A stretch of DNA of 64,000 nucleotides from CAZADH01 sp964483805 (GCA_964483805.1 CAZADH010000003.1:24665-88664); one strand, 5' to 3'. Positions 34,201 to 44,200 are shown, counted from the stretch's first letter. Translations and numbers: made by a program. The notes: a model not told the origin generated them from the sequence alone.

Positions 34201-36294
34201 TTCGATCTCTCACCCAACGCCGAGCAGCGGGAGTATCTGACCATGATCCGCTCGTCGGCGAGCACTCTGCTGACACTGATCAACGATATTCTCGACTTCG
34301 CCAAGATCGAGGCGCGCAAAATCACGCTCGAGAACATCGCCTTCGACATGCGTGATGTCATCGAGGAGACCGTCCTGTCGTTGGCCATCCGCGCACATGA
34401 CAAGGGTCTCGAACTGCTGTGCCAGATTGCTCCCGACATACCGACGCAGGTCATTGGCGACCCCCTGCGTTTCCGCCAGATCATTTTCAATCTGGTCGGC
34501 AACGCCATCAAATTCACGGAACGCGGCGAGGTCACCATCGAACTGATGCGCGACCAGACCCCCGGAACTCCCGGCGGCATGCATCTCGTGGTACGCGATA
34601 CCGGCATCGGCATCCCCGAAGAACGAATTCAGCGCATATTTACGCCGTATTCACAGGCCGACGCCTCGACCTCCCGCCAGTTCGGCGGCACCGGCCTGGG
34701 GTTGACCATTTCGCTGCGCTTGCTCGAACTGATGGGAGGCCGCATCTGGGTCGACAGTCGCGTGGGCGAGGGAAGCACGTTCCACGTGGTCGTGCCGCTC
34801 GTCCCGATCTGCGACAAACCGACCGCCATCAGTGCCACCGAATCCCTCAACGGCATCACCGCCCTGGTCATCGACGATCACCGCACCACCCGCATGTGGT
34901 TGAACGACACCCTCCGGCACTGGGGCATGCAGGCAATGCAAACCGACTCGCTCGCAGGCGCGGTGCAGGCCATCAAGAGTGCAGTTACTCCGTTCCGCAT
35001 CGTGATTCTCGACCAAGACCTGCCCCTGCCGACCGGCGAAACCGGGTCGTCGAGCCAGCTCATCCACGAGGCATTTTCGCCTCGAGATGCCGGACACATC
35101 ATCACCCTGGGCACCCTTGGTCGCGTCGGTGGCGACCGCTCGCCCCGTGCCATCCGCCACACCCATCTGCTCAAACCCGTACGCCAGCGCGAGCTGCTAC
35201 GCGCACTGCTGTCGGCGATCTCGGGTCGTGAGGTACCACTGCCGGTTTCCGAACACCCGACACCACCTGTGTCCAGTGCGATTACCCCGGCAACGGCCGG
35301 CCCGGCCCCGCACCACGGAAGCGGCCCTGTGGCCGCTGCGCCCTCGGTCTGGCCGACGGGCCGACAACCCGCGCCACCGCTGTCAGATCTCCGGTTGCTC
35401 GTGGTCGAAGACAACCCAGTCAACCAACGCCTGGCGAGCCGCATGCTGGCCCGCATGGGTCACCAGGTCGACATCGTCGACGATGGAGAGAAAGCACTGA
35501 CGGCCATCCGCGCCGGAAACTACGACATCGTCCTGATGGACGTGCAGATGCCGATCATGGATGGGCTCACGGCAACCCAGACCCTGCGCACCGAAGAACG
35601 CCAGACCGGTCGACACCAGCTCGTTGTCGCCATGACCGCCCACGCCATGAAGGGTGATCGCGAACGGTGCCTCGAAGCCGGCATGGACAGTTATCTGTCG
35701 AAACCGGTGAAAGCAGAGGAACTCAACGCCATCATCCAGGATCTCCTGCATCGTCAAGCTGAGCGCGAACCTCCACCCGCCGACGCCGCCACCACTTTGG
35801 TCCAACCACCGGTAGCCAACGAAAGGGGCACACCACCGACGCCGCCTGCTGAACCGACCGCCGAGGCGGCGCCCGCAACCACCCCACCAGCAGCGGCCCC
35901 CCCGGTCGAGTCGGCGCCATCCCCCGAGATCGGTGCGACTGCCCAGCCCATATTCGATGAGAAACACCTGCTCTCGCGCATCGACAACGACCGCGATCTG
36001 TTGGCAGAACTCATCGACATCTTCGTCGGCAGCACCCCCGAACTGCTCGATCGCATCGAGCAGGCAGCGAACGCTGGCGACGCCGTCAAGGTCGAACACA
36101 CCGCGCACACCGTGAAGGGCGCCGTCGGCAACTTCGCTGCCGAACCGGCCCGCCAGGTTGCCTTCACCATCGAGAAACTCGGCAGGGCCAAGGATCTGAG
36201 CACCGTTCTCGAGCACCTGAGCAACCTGCGCCAGTTGATCGACCAGACCGTTCGTGAGTTGCGGGCTCTGGTCGAGCGGATGCCGAAGGGATGA
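31240..36294 (+). CDS. Hybrid sensor histidine kinase with CACHE-like, 3 PAS, 2 REC and HPt domains
   Basis: The protein has 1684 residues. Residues ~1-225 are a multi-span membrane region, TM at ~237-257 opens an extracytoplasmic CACHE-like sensor (VIENVVRDLDTQIQAAEQAA, FMGQNYAFRPYFKEALHG), and TM at ~515-537 closes it. PAS domains lie at ~547-660, 670-787 and 800-913. The HisKA box MSHEIRTPMNSIIGLTEL has phospho-acceptor His971; the ATPase has NLVGNAIKFT and GTGLGLTI. REC1 (~1207-1327) has Asp1258 in VILDQDL, REC2 (~1385-1503) has Asp1434 in LMDVQMPIMDG. A Pro/Ala linker precedes an HPt domain with His1623 in AHTVKG. All phosphorelay residues are intact. The next gene, nfo, starts inside its stop codon. 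Confidence 0.95.
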   Translation: MSTVVVSELILLHAVALLALGAWFHAIRHRIGNVVAWQIDGLGFGFLVTARALDLLSPLSDHLILDVARVGSLWCAFAIFADQLWRVLGSMIDVPATHRPRFHLVVGGVALSALIVAGFSGFELVLRTLLVPAVAILAARVIHLRAAIHCQDMNALRVFMTLLGPGAFLAHAFGTPQPMVFAPAWLASIWTPTMAEIALLIQLGTALLMLPTVGFYTQRLAAAVAPSPFGANRWRALALSAILLSVVLLAGLAVDQRVAGYAREELVKQGAVVIENVVRDLDTQIQAAEQAARLLAGTARVITLFSDPSPAALDAVHQALDHFNGVLHTSVCYLMTATGTVIATSNRFERNSFMGQNYAFRPYFKEALHGNTGIYLARGVTSQEVGLYAARPVVTSSNTVGIITVKAPLGRIGLPDDFGDRVALVSPDGVILTTNHAPWSFCSVWPLTAEHYDRVRHSRQFGDLSSRAVLLPVMPADRATVDIENRSWFVQRRATRIAGWQIMMWQRARIVADYQVFILLLTLLLAAMVVINLVGLSRSIDITDRIARSEQRFKTMMRGAPDAMLIFDAASHKITDVNAACERLLGHPHTQLLQMSYLELSAATRTEVEENTRATLAAGELFVPLHRFKRADGSTVSAELKATVLSLENHDSLLVFARDISEREKRETMLHRLSLAVEQSASMVLVTDTRGNIAYCNPAFSRITGYSISELMGRNTSLLKSGMTAPGVYLDLWMHLAAGQEWRGEFINRRKNGEFFWVTAAISPVRDTAGVVENFMAIMTDITERRRTEQALKEARDFLETVLDTALALIVGLDRNGRIMFGNRCFAELVGREREDVIGSHFIQTFIAGEAAPRIEKQMTTALAGQAGAIRFECPLIDAKNQRRLVEWNTGVIRDDRGQVQMVLATGIDITERKNAEGALQQAKEVSDRSNLQLLELNRRLEEATRQATELAASAERANSAKSDFLATMSHEIRTPMNSIIGLTELMFDLSPNAEQREYLTMIRSSASTLLTLINDILDFAKIEARKITLENIAFDMRDVIEETVLSLAIRAHDKGLELLCQIAPDIPTQVIGDPLRFRQIIFNLVGNAIKFTERGEVTIELMRDQTPGTPGGMHLVVRDTGIGIPEERIQRIFTPYSQADASTSRQFGGTGLGLTISLRLLELMGGRIWVDSRVGEGSTFHVVVPLVPICDKPTAISATESLNGITALVIDDHRTTRMWLNDTLRHWGMQAMQTDSLAGAVQAIKSAVTPFRIVILDQDLPLPTGETGSSSQLIHEAFSPRDAGHIITLGTLGRVGGDRSPRAIRHTHLLKPVRQRELLRALLSAISGREVPLPVSEHPTPPVSSAITPATAGPAPHHGSGPVAAAPSVWPTGRQPAPPLSDLRLLVVEDNPVNQRLASRMLARMGHQVDIVDDGEKALTAIRAGNYDIVLMDVQMPIMDGLTATQTLRTEERQTGRHQLVVAMTAHAMKGDRERCLEAGMDSYLSKPVKAEELNAIIQDLLHRQAEREPPPADAATTLVQPPVANERGTPPTPPAEPTAEAAPATTPPAAAPPVESAPSPEIGATAQPIFDEKHLLSRIDNDRDLLAELIDIFVGSTPELLDRIEQAANAGDAVKVEHTAHTVKGAVGNFAAEPARQVAFTIEKLGRAKDLSTVLEHLSNLRQLIDQTVRELRALVERMPKG

Positions 36295-37217
36295 GGGCAA
36301 CGCGTCGCCCCAACGACCTGCGCATCGGCTTTCACGTCTCCATCAGCCCATCACCACTGCGGGTTTTCGAGCGCATCAACGAACGCGGCATCGACACAGT
36401 GCAGATCTTCACCAAGAGTCCCCGCACCTGGGCAGCTCCCACCCTCGATTTGCCGCTGCTTGCCGAGTTCCGCCGCCGGTGGCAGGAAGCCGGCCACCAT
36501 CCGCTCGTTGCCCACGCGAGCTATCTGCTCAACCTGAGCGCCGAAAACGCAACGGTGCGCCAGCAATCGATCGCGGCTCTTCGTCAGGAAATCGGCCGGG
36601 CCCATGCCTTCGGCGCAGAATACATTGTATTACACGTCGGCCATCATTCGTGCCCGGCAAAGAGAGTTTCGCGAATGGTCGACGGCCTCAATGAGATGTG
36701 GCGGGGGTTGCGCCCCACACTCACCGCCGACCCTGGTCTCGATCCCGAGCATCCACCGATGCTGTTGCTCGAGAACACGGCGCGCCGGCAGGAGACTGCC
36801 GACGACGATCTGCGAGAACTGGCGGCGGTTCGCGCAGGTCTCGATTTCCCCAGTGGCGTCTGTCTCGACACCTGTCATGCCTTCCAATCGGGTCACGACC
36901 TGAGCACGGCAACCGGCCGCCGTTCCTGGGTAACGGCCATCACGCGCCACCTGGGCACCGGGGTCGTTCGCGTCATCCACCTCAACGACAGCCTGCGGCC
37001 ATGTGGCACCGGTGTCGATCGGCATGCGGGCATCGGCGCGGGAGAGATCGGCGCGTCGGCACTGGGTACACTGCTTCTCGACCCGCTTATGCGCGGCATG
37101 CCGATCATCATGGAAACTCCCGGTGCCGGTGAAAAAGATCCCTCGACCGATCTGAAAAACCTCGCTGCATTGACTCGCGCACTCACAGCCGCCCGCCGGG
37201 CCAAAGCTGTAAAATGA
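36291..37217 (+). CDS. nfo: Endonuclease IV (AP endonuclease)
   Basis: Nfo cleaves 5' of abasic sites with three zinc ions. The 308-residue protein keeps every ligand region of the E. coli enzyme: HASYLLNL, VLHVGHH, LLENTA, CLDTCHAF, VIHLNDS, GTGVDRHAGIGAGEIG and METPG; it opens with IGFHVSI and QIFTKSPRTW. The ATG overlaps the stop of the hybrid kinase gene (ATGA), so translation should be coupled, which is an unexpected partner for a repair nuclease. The C-terminus is slightly basic. Confidence 0.95.
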   Translation: MRATRRPNDLRIGFHVSISPSPLRVFERINERGIDTVQIFTKSPRTWAAPTLDLPLLAEFRRRWQEAGHHPLVAHASYLLNLSAENATVRQQSIAALRQEIGRAHAFGAEYIVLHVGHHSCPAKRVSRMVDGLNEMWRGLRPTLTADPGLDPEHPPMLLLENTARRQETADDDLRELAAVRAGLDFPSGVCLDTCHAFQSGHDLSTATGRRSWVTAITRHLGTGVVRVIHLNDSLRPCGTGVDRHAGIGAGEIGASALGTLLLDPLMRGMPIIMETPGAGEKDPSTDLKNLAALTRALTAARRAKAVK

Positions 37218-37417
37218 AAACACGTCGCATGCAGACAGAGCATTTTACACCCGGCAAATTTTTCGAACACGGTACAGCAAAGGTCGACGCCTGGCTGCAT
37301 CGCTCCTCCCGCCTGTCGTGCCCGATCCCCTGGTCACTCGCGCGTTCTGCTCTGCATTATCGGGGTCCGACACCGATGGGAACGCTTCTTGCTATACTGT
37401 TCAGCGGAGTCCCTGAG

Positions 37418-37966
37418 ATGCGCCAGAGGTGGAGACCCCGCGTGCAACGTCACGGCACAACATTGCTCGAGATCATGTTCGCGCTCGTCATTCTGGCGAC
37501 CGCGATGATTCCGATCGCCTCGGTGATGGGCTACGGCGCCAAGACCACGGTCAAAGATTTCCGCACCATCGAGGCGATTCAGCTCCTGCAGAAAACTGCC
37601 AACATGTTGCTGCAAGAGCCCTACCGAAACCTGCCGTTGAATCAGGCGACGTACGCATCGGCGTATGCATTGAATCCGAGCATTCCGCTGGGCACTGCGA
37701 TCAAGGGCCGCGAGACGACCTACGCCATTGAGTTTACCTGCGTCGAGGTGTCGCCGGTACGGTTCTCCGCATACCTGATCAACGTGAGCGGCGCCACATT
37801 CAACGAGGCGAGTCCGCAGCCGGCCGACTTCACCGGGCCCGTTTCCCAGAGCTTCGATCACTGCGTTAAGCGTCTTCAGGTGAGGGTTACGTGGGTCGAA
37901 CCCAATGGCACACCACGCCAGATCGACGCCATCACTTTCCGGGCCGATCTGAATCGGCGAGGCTGA
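37418..37966 (+). CDS. Prepilin-type protein resembling minor pilin PilV/GspI
   Basis: The 182-residue protein starts at the ATG at 37418, with GGAG upstream and a TATACT -10-like hexamer at 37393-37398. Its short basic leader ends RHG and is followed by TTLLEIMFALVILATAMIPI, the prepilin peptidase site and hydrophobic helix with Glu5, as in type IV minor pilins and type II pseudopilins. The globular part has two cysteines and strands typical of PilV (YAIEFTCVEVSP, RLQVRVTWVEPNG). It should be processed by PilD, inserted in the inner membrane and assembled into a pilus-like fibre. It is the first gene of a seven-gene cluster; its stop overlaps the next ATG. Confidence 0.8.
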   Translation: MRQRWRPRVQRHGTTLLEIMFALVILATAMIPIASVMGYGAKTTVKDFRTIEAIQLLQKTANMLLQEPYRNLPLNQATYASAYALNPSIPLGTAIKGRETTYAIEFTCVEVSPVRFSAYLINVSGATFNEASPQPADFTGPVSQSFDHCVKRLQVRVTWVEPNGTPRQIDAITFRADLNRRG

Positions 37967-38490
37967 TGATGACCGAACGATCGAGACAAGCCAGGCAGAC
38001 TCGCCGCGGCATGGCCATCGTTGTCGTTTTGACCTTGTCGATGGCGCTGTTGATCATGAGTTCCGCCTACATCTCGACCCTCCACAACCAGGCACCCGTC
38101 AACCCCGACCTCCTCAGCAGCATACAGGCAGAGCTCATGGCCCAAGGCGCAACCCAGATCGCCATGCTCAAGTTCAAAGAGATGCCCAGTTGTTTGTATT
38201 ACGCCGCCATTGCCTCGAAGAGCGGCAACGTCACCCCCTACAATCTGTTTCGAGGATCAGGTGCGGTCAGCGGCGACAACAAAGACGGCGACTGGTTGAT
38301 GAACGCATCCTTCACCTGGCCGATCCATGCCACCTGCAACACAAACTTTCAGATGCTGTCTTCGCAGATGTACAAAGAGATGAACATCCGGATCATCACG
38401 GTGGTGAACTACACGGCCCTCGACGGCCGCACACTATCGAAGTCGTTCGAGCAAACCATCAATGGTGTGCGCCAGAAGGTGGGTCCTTGA
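37966..38490 (+). CDS. Prepilin-like protein resembling minor pilin PilX
   Basis: The 174-residue protein starts in the overlap TGATG. The N-terminus RQTRRGMAIVVVLTLSMALL has the basic RRG leader and the Val/Leu-rich helix of PilX-type proteins, which lack a strict Glu5. The globular region has two cysteines (SCLYYAA, ATCNTNF). The last residues are ordinary, with no GspK-type large insert. Its position between PilV-like and PilW-like genes supports the assignment. It is coupled on both sides by overlapping start and stop codons. Confidence 0.7.
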   Translation: MMTERSRQARQTRRGMAIVVVLTLSMALLIMSSAYISTLHNQAPVNPDLLSSIQAELMAQGATQIAMLKFKEMPSCLYYAAIASKSGNVTPYNLFRGSGAVSGDNKDGDWLMNASFTWPIHATCNTNFQMLSSQMYKEMNIRIITVVNYTALDGRTLSKSFEQTINGVRQKVGP

Positions 38491-39278
38491 TGAACGCTCA
38501 CGCCTCCTGGGCTCGTCGAAGCGCCTTCACCCTCACCGAGGTGCTCATTTCGTCATTGGTGCTCTCCCTGTTCCTCGGTGGCGCATTCTTGCTCTTCCGC
38601 ACCGGCGCAAACTCTTTTTCCGGAGGCAGTTGGCGAGCCATCGAGCAGAAGAAGATCCAGTTGTTCCTCGAGGAACTCGTGCGCGACCTCGAACAGGCAT
38701 CGGGGCGCATTATCAAGATCCAAGCCAACGGCAGCAATGTCGGATGGAACGGTGTGCCCGGGGGCACGCCAACGCCGATCTACATCAACAACCTCGTGTA
38801 TTCGGCCAACACGGCAGCCAAGAAGTATTCCCTGGATCAATCCAACTGGGTGTGCCTGATGGTCTTCAACGTGACGCGTCCGTGGAAAGAGAACAACGCG
38901 ACCTTCGGCACCCCCCTCGAGCGGGGAAAATGGACGGGCGTCTCGCTGTGGGCGCGCAATCGCGAGATTCGCTACATTCGCAGCGGCAGTCGCGCCACTT
39001 GGGACGCGACGCCGCAGGCATTTCCGGCCGGCATCACCACCCCGGCGCCGGCGAACGTCGTCGCCGGTGGGGATTTCGAACCTGGAACGGAGAACATCCA
39101 TGACCGCATCGTCGACGCCACATTCGACGACCTGTCGATTCTCGGCTCCGGAACACCCGTCGTCTCGCTCGAGATCCGCACCACGACAACACGTCGCGTT
39201 CACGGTACTGCCAATACGAGTTTCGAGGAGGCGGCCGTCGCCAAGCTCGCTTCCGGCACCTCGGTGACGACGTTCTGA
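38490..39278 (+). CDS. Prepilin-type protein resembling minor pilin PilW/GspJ
   Basis: The 262-residue protein begins within the previous stop (TGATG). The leader MNAHASWARRSA is followed by FTLTEVLISSLVLSLFLGGA, a standard prepilin site with Glu5 and long hydrophobic helix. Then IEQKKIQLFLEELVRDLEQA forms the amphipathic helix seen in GspJ/PilW, and the rest is a larger beta-rich globular domain (IKIQANGSNVGW, TGVSLWARNREIRYIR). It is larger than most minor pilins, as expected for PilW/GspJ. Its stop overlaps the first ATG of the next gene. Confidence 0.8.
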   Translation: MNAHASWARRSAFTLTEVLISSLVLSLFLGGAFLLFRTGANSFSGGSWRAIEQKKIQLFLEELVRDLEQASGRIIKIQANGSNVGWNGVPGGTPTPIYINNLVYSANTAAKKYSLDQSNWVCLMVFNVTRPWKENNATFGTPLERGKWTGVSLWARNREIRYIRSGSRATWDATPQAFPAGITTPAPANVVAGGDFEPGTENIHDRIVDATFDDLSILGSGTPVVSLEIRTTTTRRVHGTANTSFEEAAVAKLASGTSVTTF

Positions 39279-39307
39279 TGAACCCCACGATTCCGGAGGA
39301 CCAACAA

Positions 39308-40159
39308 ATGCGCATCTGCCTGGAACCGCCCGCCCAGAAGGCACCCAGCGCCCCGGTGCCGCCGCGACAACTGCTCCGATGCGGGGTTGTCGCGTGTTTA
39401 TTGCTATTGTATTGCTCATTCGACTGGGTTACCGCCCAGCCCCGTAGCACCGGGAGCGACAGCAGTTACGGTGTCGTCGATGTTCGTGTCCTGCTGGCCT
39501 GCCATCCACTGATGGCCAAGTTCGACGCCCACTCGCGACGATTTCGCGAGACGGCTTCGAGCGCCCTGGGAGATCCCGATGAGACCCGGCAGCATCTCGA
39601 AAAGAAGCGCAACGCGCTGCAGAGCGAACTCGCCCAACTCGACGACCAACTCAAACGCATTCTCGCGTCCGGTGGCGATCGCGCCCAGAGCGAGTACCAC
39701 GCCTTCTGGCAGAAACGTTCACAGTTGAAAGAGGAGTACGATCTGCTCGAAAGTGCGCGCGAAGCGGCATCGCTCCAAGGCAATTACGTCAACGGTCTGC
39801 CGCCCCCCGACACGCTGATGCCCATTTTCATGCGCATCAGCCACAGCATTCGCTCGGTATTGCGCAATTTGCAGACCCGGTACCGCTTGGTCGCCATTCT
39901 CGACGCCTCGGCTCTGCAACCGGAAACACCGCCACCCGGCACGCTTGCACTGCCGGCCCTGCCAAGCAATCTCCACTGGAATCTGTGGCGGGGGGAACCC
40001 CTCGGCGACGGCGACATTGACGCGTGGATGAGCGGTTGTCGTGCCCATTTCGCCCAACTCGCCCCGGTCCGTTTCGCCCGGCCGGACAAGGCCGGCGCAC
40101 GGGATCTCACTCTCGAAGCGCTGCGCGAATTGCGGGCGACGCCGGCAAAACCACGATGA
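39308..40159 (+). CDS. Skp/OmpH-like periplasmic protein A
   Basis: The 283-residue protein is started at 39308, where GGAGGA stands 7 bases upstream; an alternative ATG at 39278 overlaps the previous stop. It has a signal peptide (RCGVVACLLLLYCSFDWVTA). VVDVRVLLACHPLMAKFDAH resembles the first strand and helix of Skp/OmpH. A long charged coiled coil follows (KKRNALQSELAQLDDQLKRI), then a compact C-terminal domain ending in a basic tail. The motif HPLMA(K/N)(F/Y)D is shared with the next gene, so the two are paralogues. Skp proteins chaperone outer-membrane and secreted proteins, which would fit the large secreted protein two genes on. Confidence 0.65.
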   Translation: MRICLEPPAQKAPSAPVPPRQLLRCGVVACLLLLYCSFDWVTAQPRSTGSDSSYGVVDVRVLLACHPLMAKFDAHSRRFRETASSALGDPDETRQHLEKKRNALQSELAQLDDQLKRILASGGDRAQSEYHAFWQKRSQLKEEYDLLESAREAASLQGNYVNGLPPPDTLMPIFMRISHSIRSVLRNLQTRYRLVAILDASALQPETPPPGTLALPALPSNLHWNLWRGEPLGDGDIDAWMSGCRAHFAQLAPVRFARPDKAGARDLTLEALRELRATPAKPR

Positions 40160-40191
40160 ACAGACAATCCGCAACCAGGAGGTATGGTTTC

Positions 40192-41190
40192 ATGCGCGTT
40201 CCGCACCACCGTATGGCGTTGCCGATGGTGATCGCGATTATGTTGCTGTCGTATTGCCCATGGCCGTGCTTTGCCCAGGGCGCCGCCGCAGGTTTGCCGG
40301 TGATGTATTCGATCGACTACAAAATGACACTTGCCCTGCATCCGCTCATGGCCAACTACGACCTGGTGCTCGGTCGGCACCTGCGCGGCGAGATCGCCTT
40401 CCACGATACGAAGGTCATGAACGAGGTCAACGCCCGCATCAACCAATTGAACGCTGCCGCCCAGCCTCGCATCAAGAGCCTGCAGAAGAAGTTCGATCTG
40501 CTCGCGATCGAGCGCAGCAAGGTCGGCGAGCGCATGCAGGCCATGGTCGGTCAGGCCAATGCCGAGCGCGGCACCTTCGATCAGGTACAAACCAACAAGG
40601 CTCAGAAAGGCAAGATTGCCGACCTCGATCGTCAGATGGTCGAGATTCAGGCCCAGATGCAGGCGGCACAGGACGAAGTGCTCGATCCCATCTACCTGAC
40701 CCGGGCCCAGTCGAAAGAGAGAATCAACCAGGCGTTGACCGAGATCGACCACCTGCTCGCGAACATCTCGGCGCAGCGCGGTGGAGCCATCATCATCGAT
40801 CGCGACTTCGTGCGCCCGACCCCGCTACAGAGCCAACAGATCAACACGGCGGCGACGGTGGGTGCCGATCCGCTGAGCATCAACCTCTTTCAGAAGGTGC
40901 TCACCGGTGATCTGGTTGCCAGGATCCCGGAGGTGTATCAGAAGGATCCCGAGTTGCAGCGCTATGCCGCGCAGATGCGGGCTCAAATGGCGACCGGCTT
41001 CGATCGCAATGTGGCAACCCAAATGTCGAAGGCCCCCCTGTATGCGGCAATTCCTGCGACCGGACGCCTGTTCCTGGTCGGCGGCGAGCAGGCCGATCTC
41101 ACCCGACAGGTTATCACCGAAATATATCGTCAACACAATGTGCGCACAGAAGTGGCGCAGCGGATTCTCGCCGCGATCAAGATCGACTGA
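40192..41190 (+). CDS. Skp/OmpH-like periplasmic protein B
   Basis: The 332-residue protein is started at 40192 because AGGAGG lies at 40177-40182; an ATG at 40156 overlaps the previous stop and is also possible. It has a signal peptide (MALPMVIAIMLLSYCPWPCF). The mature part starts SIDYKMTLALHPLMANYD, paralogous to the preceding gene. The long coiled coil spans about residues 70-175 (INQLNAAAQPRIKSLQKKF, LDRQMVEIQAQMQAAQDEVL). GGAIIIDRDFV is the second strand of the Skp fold, where Skp has an ILD motif. The C-terminal 110 residues are helical. It is presumably a periplasmic chaperone or a structural coiled-coil partner. Confidence 0.68.
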   Translation: MRVPHHRMALPMVIAIMLLSYCPWPCFAQGAAAGLPVMYSIDYKMTLALHPLMANYDLVLGRHLRGEIAFHDTKVMNEVNARINQLNAAAQPRIKSLQKKFDLLAIERSKVGERMQAMVGQANAERGTFDQVQTNKAQKGKIADLDRQMVEIQAQMQAAQDEVLDPIYLTRAQSKERINQALTEIDHLLANISAQRGGAIIIDRDFVRPTPLQSQQINTAATVGADPLSINLFQKVLTGDLVARIPEVYQKDPELQRYAAQMRAQMATGFDRNVATQMSKAPLYAAIPATGRLFLVGGEQADLTRQVITEIYRQHNVRTEVAQRILAAIKID

Positions 41191-41245
41191 AGCGTGCGGC
41201 TGATGGGGCCGCGAGCCGATGGGGCAATCGGACACGGGGAGGTAA

Positions 41246-44200
41246 ATGCGTATGTTGCACACACCAGTCAGCGACAAATCCTGGGCATGGCCATTGGTGG
41301 TGGTCATCCTCCTGGCGACCGTCCTACCGGCATCGGCCGAACTCGCCAAGGAGTATCAGCGCAACGGTGAGTGCTATCTTCTGGTCGGGCACAGCAATCC
41401 CACGTTCCGCGGGGTCTACCGGCTCAACAACCCCGCCGGCGAACCCGACGGCAATCCCCTCGGCCGCCTGTTCGACCCACAGGATTCCTATGGCATTTCG
41501 GTCAACCTCAACCGTCAGGTTTACACCTTCAGCGTCACGGTGGCCCCGACCTACACGTTCGACGCGAGCGTCACGTTGCCAAGGTTGTTGAAGGCGTACG
41601 GTGGTGTCGGTCTCTACGGTGCCCACTGCGACACCCGCAAGTCCTATTACGTCAGCACCGACGGCATCACATACAATCAGTCGAACCAGCCTGTGTATAC
41701 TACTGCGGGCCCAATGGGCAATGAGAACGGCGTCAGTTGGGGCAGTTCCAATCTTTCGTGGGGCTGGAGTGGCATCGTCGTGCCGACGGCCCAGTATCCC
41801 TGGGGCTGGTACGTCCAGAAAACCGCTGTGTACTGCGACAGCAACTGCATCTACACGAACGGCTATAGCGACGCATACTGGTGCTACTTCCTGAGCACCG
41901 ATGCCAGCGGCTATGGCAATGTGCCAAATGGCGGTTGGTGGCAGAGTCGCGATCCCGACCCGGCCGGCCGACCCGGCAATCTCTTCTACTGGGATCGCGC
42001 TTTTCGTAAGTACACCAAGTACGATCTGTTGCGTTGGCAGAAGTCGCTCGGCGTTCAAGGCGGTGGTGCCCCAGTCTATGCGCAATACATGGGCCCGGCC
42101 GACTCGATCTACGACGAGATCGTCAAGCGGTCGCGCATCTCGGCGTGCATGAATTGCGTGTGCGTGAGCGGCAGCAACGACTCGTCCTTCCCGACGACGC
42201 CGAAATACGTATGGTTGGCCTTGTCGCCGTTCGGTCGTACCTATTTGTATTCACGCACCGAGACCAGCACTGCAGACGGCCAGGTGCGCCTCAACGGCAG
42301 TCCGATGTCGTATCCCGCAACCAACATCATTGGCTATCTCAATGATCTGTCGACGAAGTGGATCGGGGTATCGAGTCAGAACCTGACCTCGGATTACGTC
42401 TATCTGCTGGGCAAGCGCATCGTCAAGGAATGGCTCGCCGCCTACAGCATCACCGTGCCGGCCGACTTCGATGTTCATGCGGTCGCTGTCTCTGACCAGT
42501 GGTGGCTCGAGGGTGGCATCATCTTTGCCTACGACAAGAACAACGGCTACGTCTACCAGTTCATCCGCAACGACAAAGGCGGCGCCAACACGTGCAAGTC
42601 GAAACCCACCTCGCGGTATCTGGGCACCAACATCGATGACGTGCGGGCCGACGGTTTCGGCAACTGTTTCTATTCGAAAACCACGGTCACCCCGGCCACC
42701 ACCGGCATCACCTGGCCCCAGGCAACGTCGTTCACCCTCGCCGGAACATCGGGGGGGCGCAGCTACGGCTACGTCTGGTACAACCAGAAGGTCGACAAAA
42801 CGGTGTTCAAGAGCGAGCTGGGTTCGACCATCAGCACCGAGGTTGGCAAGGTCTTTATCGGCAACAACGTATTCCGGCGCTTGTTCTCCGTTCCTTCGGC
42901 CCGCTGGGGCCTGCTCACCCTGGCCCTTCTACCCACCGAGGAAACCACGGCCGGGTGGCAGTGGAACAGCGCTTTGGCGCAAACCACCTCGGTCACGGAA
43001 CCAGGGCGCGTCCAGCTTGGCGTCATCAACGTGGCCACCCCGCCCGTCGTCGAGAAACCCAACGGGCGCACCGGGGCGATCGACATCATTGCCAAAACGC
43101 CCGGCATGCCGATGTACCCGAATTGGACCACGCCGGTCTTGCAGGGTCTCTACGAATTCGGCGTCGAAAACGCCCCCGAGTGGAACGGCAAGATCAACAT
43201 CGTCACCCCCGGCAAGAGCAAGTGGGCCGGCGACACCAACGGCAACGGGTTCGAAGGCGGGTTCGTCAGTTCGGTCAAGAACGACTCCGCCAGCATCGAC
43301 AACTCCCCCGACGTTTTGTATACCTGGCGTATTTACAAAATCCAAGACAGCTATCTCAACCCACTGACCCCGAACGAGTTGGTCAAGGAAGTGGTCGACA
43401 CGACTGTTCCTTCGATCAAATGCTACCTGCGTTCAGGCGTATTCCAGATCGAATGCTCGACAAAATTCAAGTGGTATAACTACGACGTATTGACATTCGG
43501 CTCGACGGTCGCGTCTCTGGCCGAGTGTTTGCGGCCGACCGGCGGAGGTTATGAGATCGCCTCGGCGGCGACTCTGCCCGATCCGTCCAACATCATCAAC
43601 GTTGCCCATTTTCCGGGCATGCATGCGGTGCCGGCCAAAACCGCGGTCTACATGGTTACGGTCAATCCGGGGCCACCACCGCCAACCGGCACACTCGTCG
43701 ATATCCAGAATCACACCGCCGCGGTGCCACCGCCGCCAGCCGTGCCGGTGCCGCCGACCACGGGATGGAAGAACCCGTCGGTGCTCGGTTCGATGAAGTA
43801 CCATGTGGCCACGCAGGGCCAGACCCTGTGGTGGCGCATCGACCCCGCGCTGCTCAACAATCTGTGGAACCTGCCGACGATCACCGACTCGAACCGGGTG
43901 CCGGGTACCTTGAAGTGGCAGAGTGACGCCCAGTTCGACTGGGGGTTCGCGGTGATCATGCCCAACGGCACCGAGTATGCGCCGTTGCAGGTGTCGCGCT
44001 ACACCAACGAAACGACCAAGAACACCGCAATCACGTTCGGTCTCGATTTCCCGACCGACCCGCAGGTCGGTTCGCTCACCTGCACGGCCTATCGTGACTG
44101 GGAGTACGAACGCAACGTCTACGACATCGACGGCAACTACCTGGGCACCGAGAAGGTCACGGGCCATGTGCAGTACGACGGTCGCGTCAATGTTCTGGTC

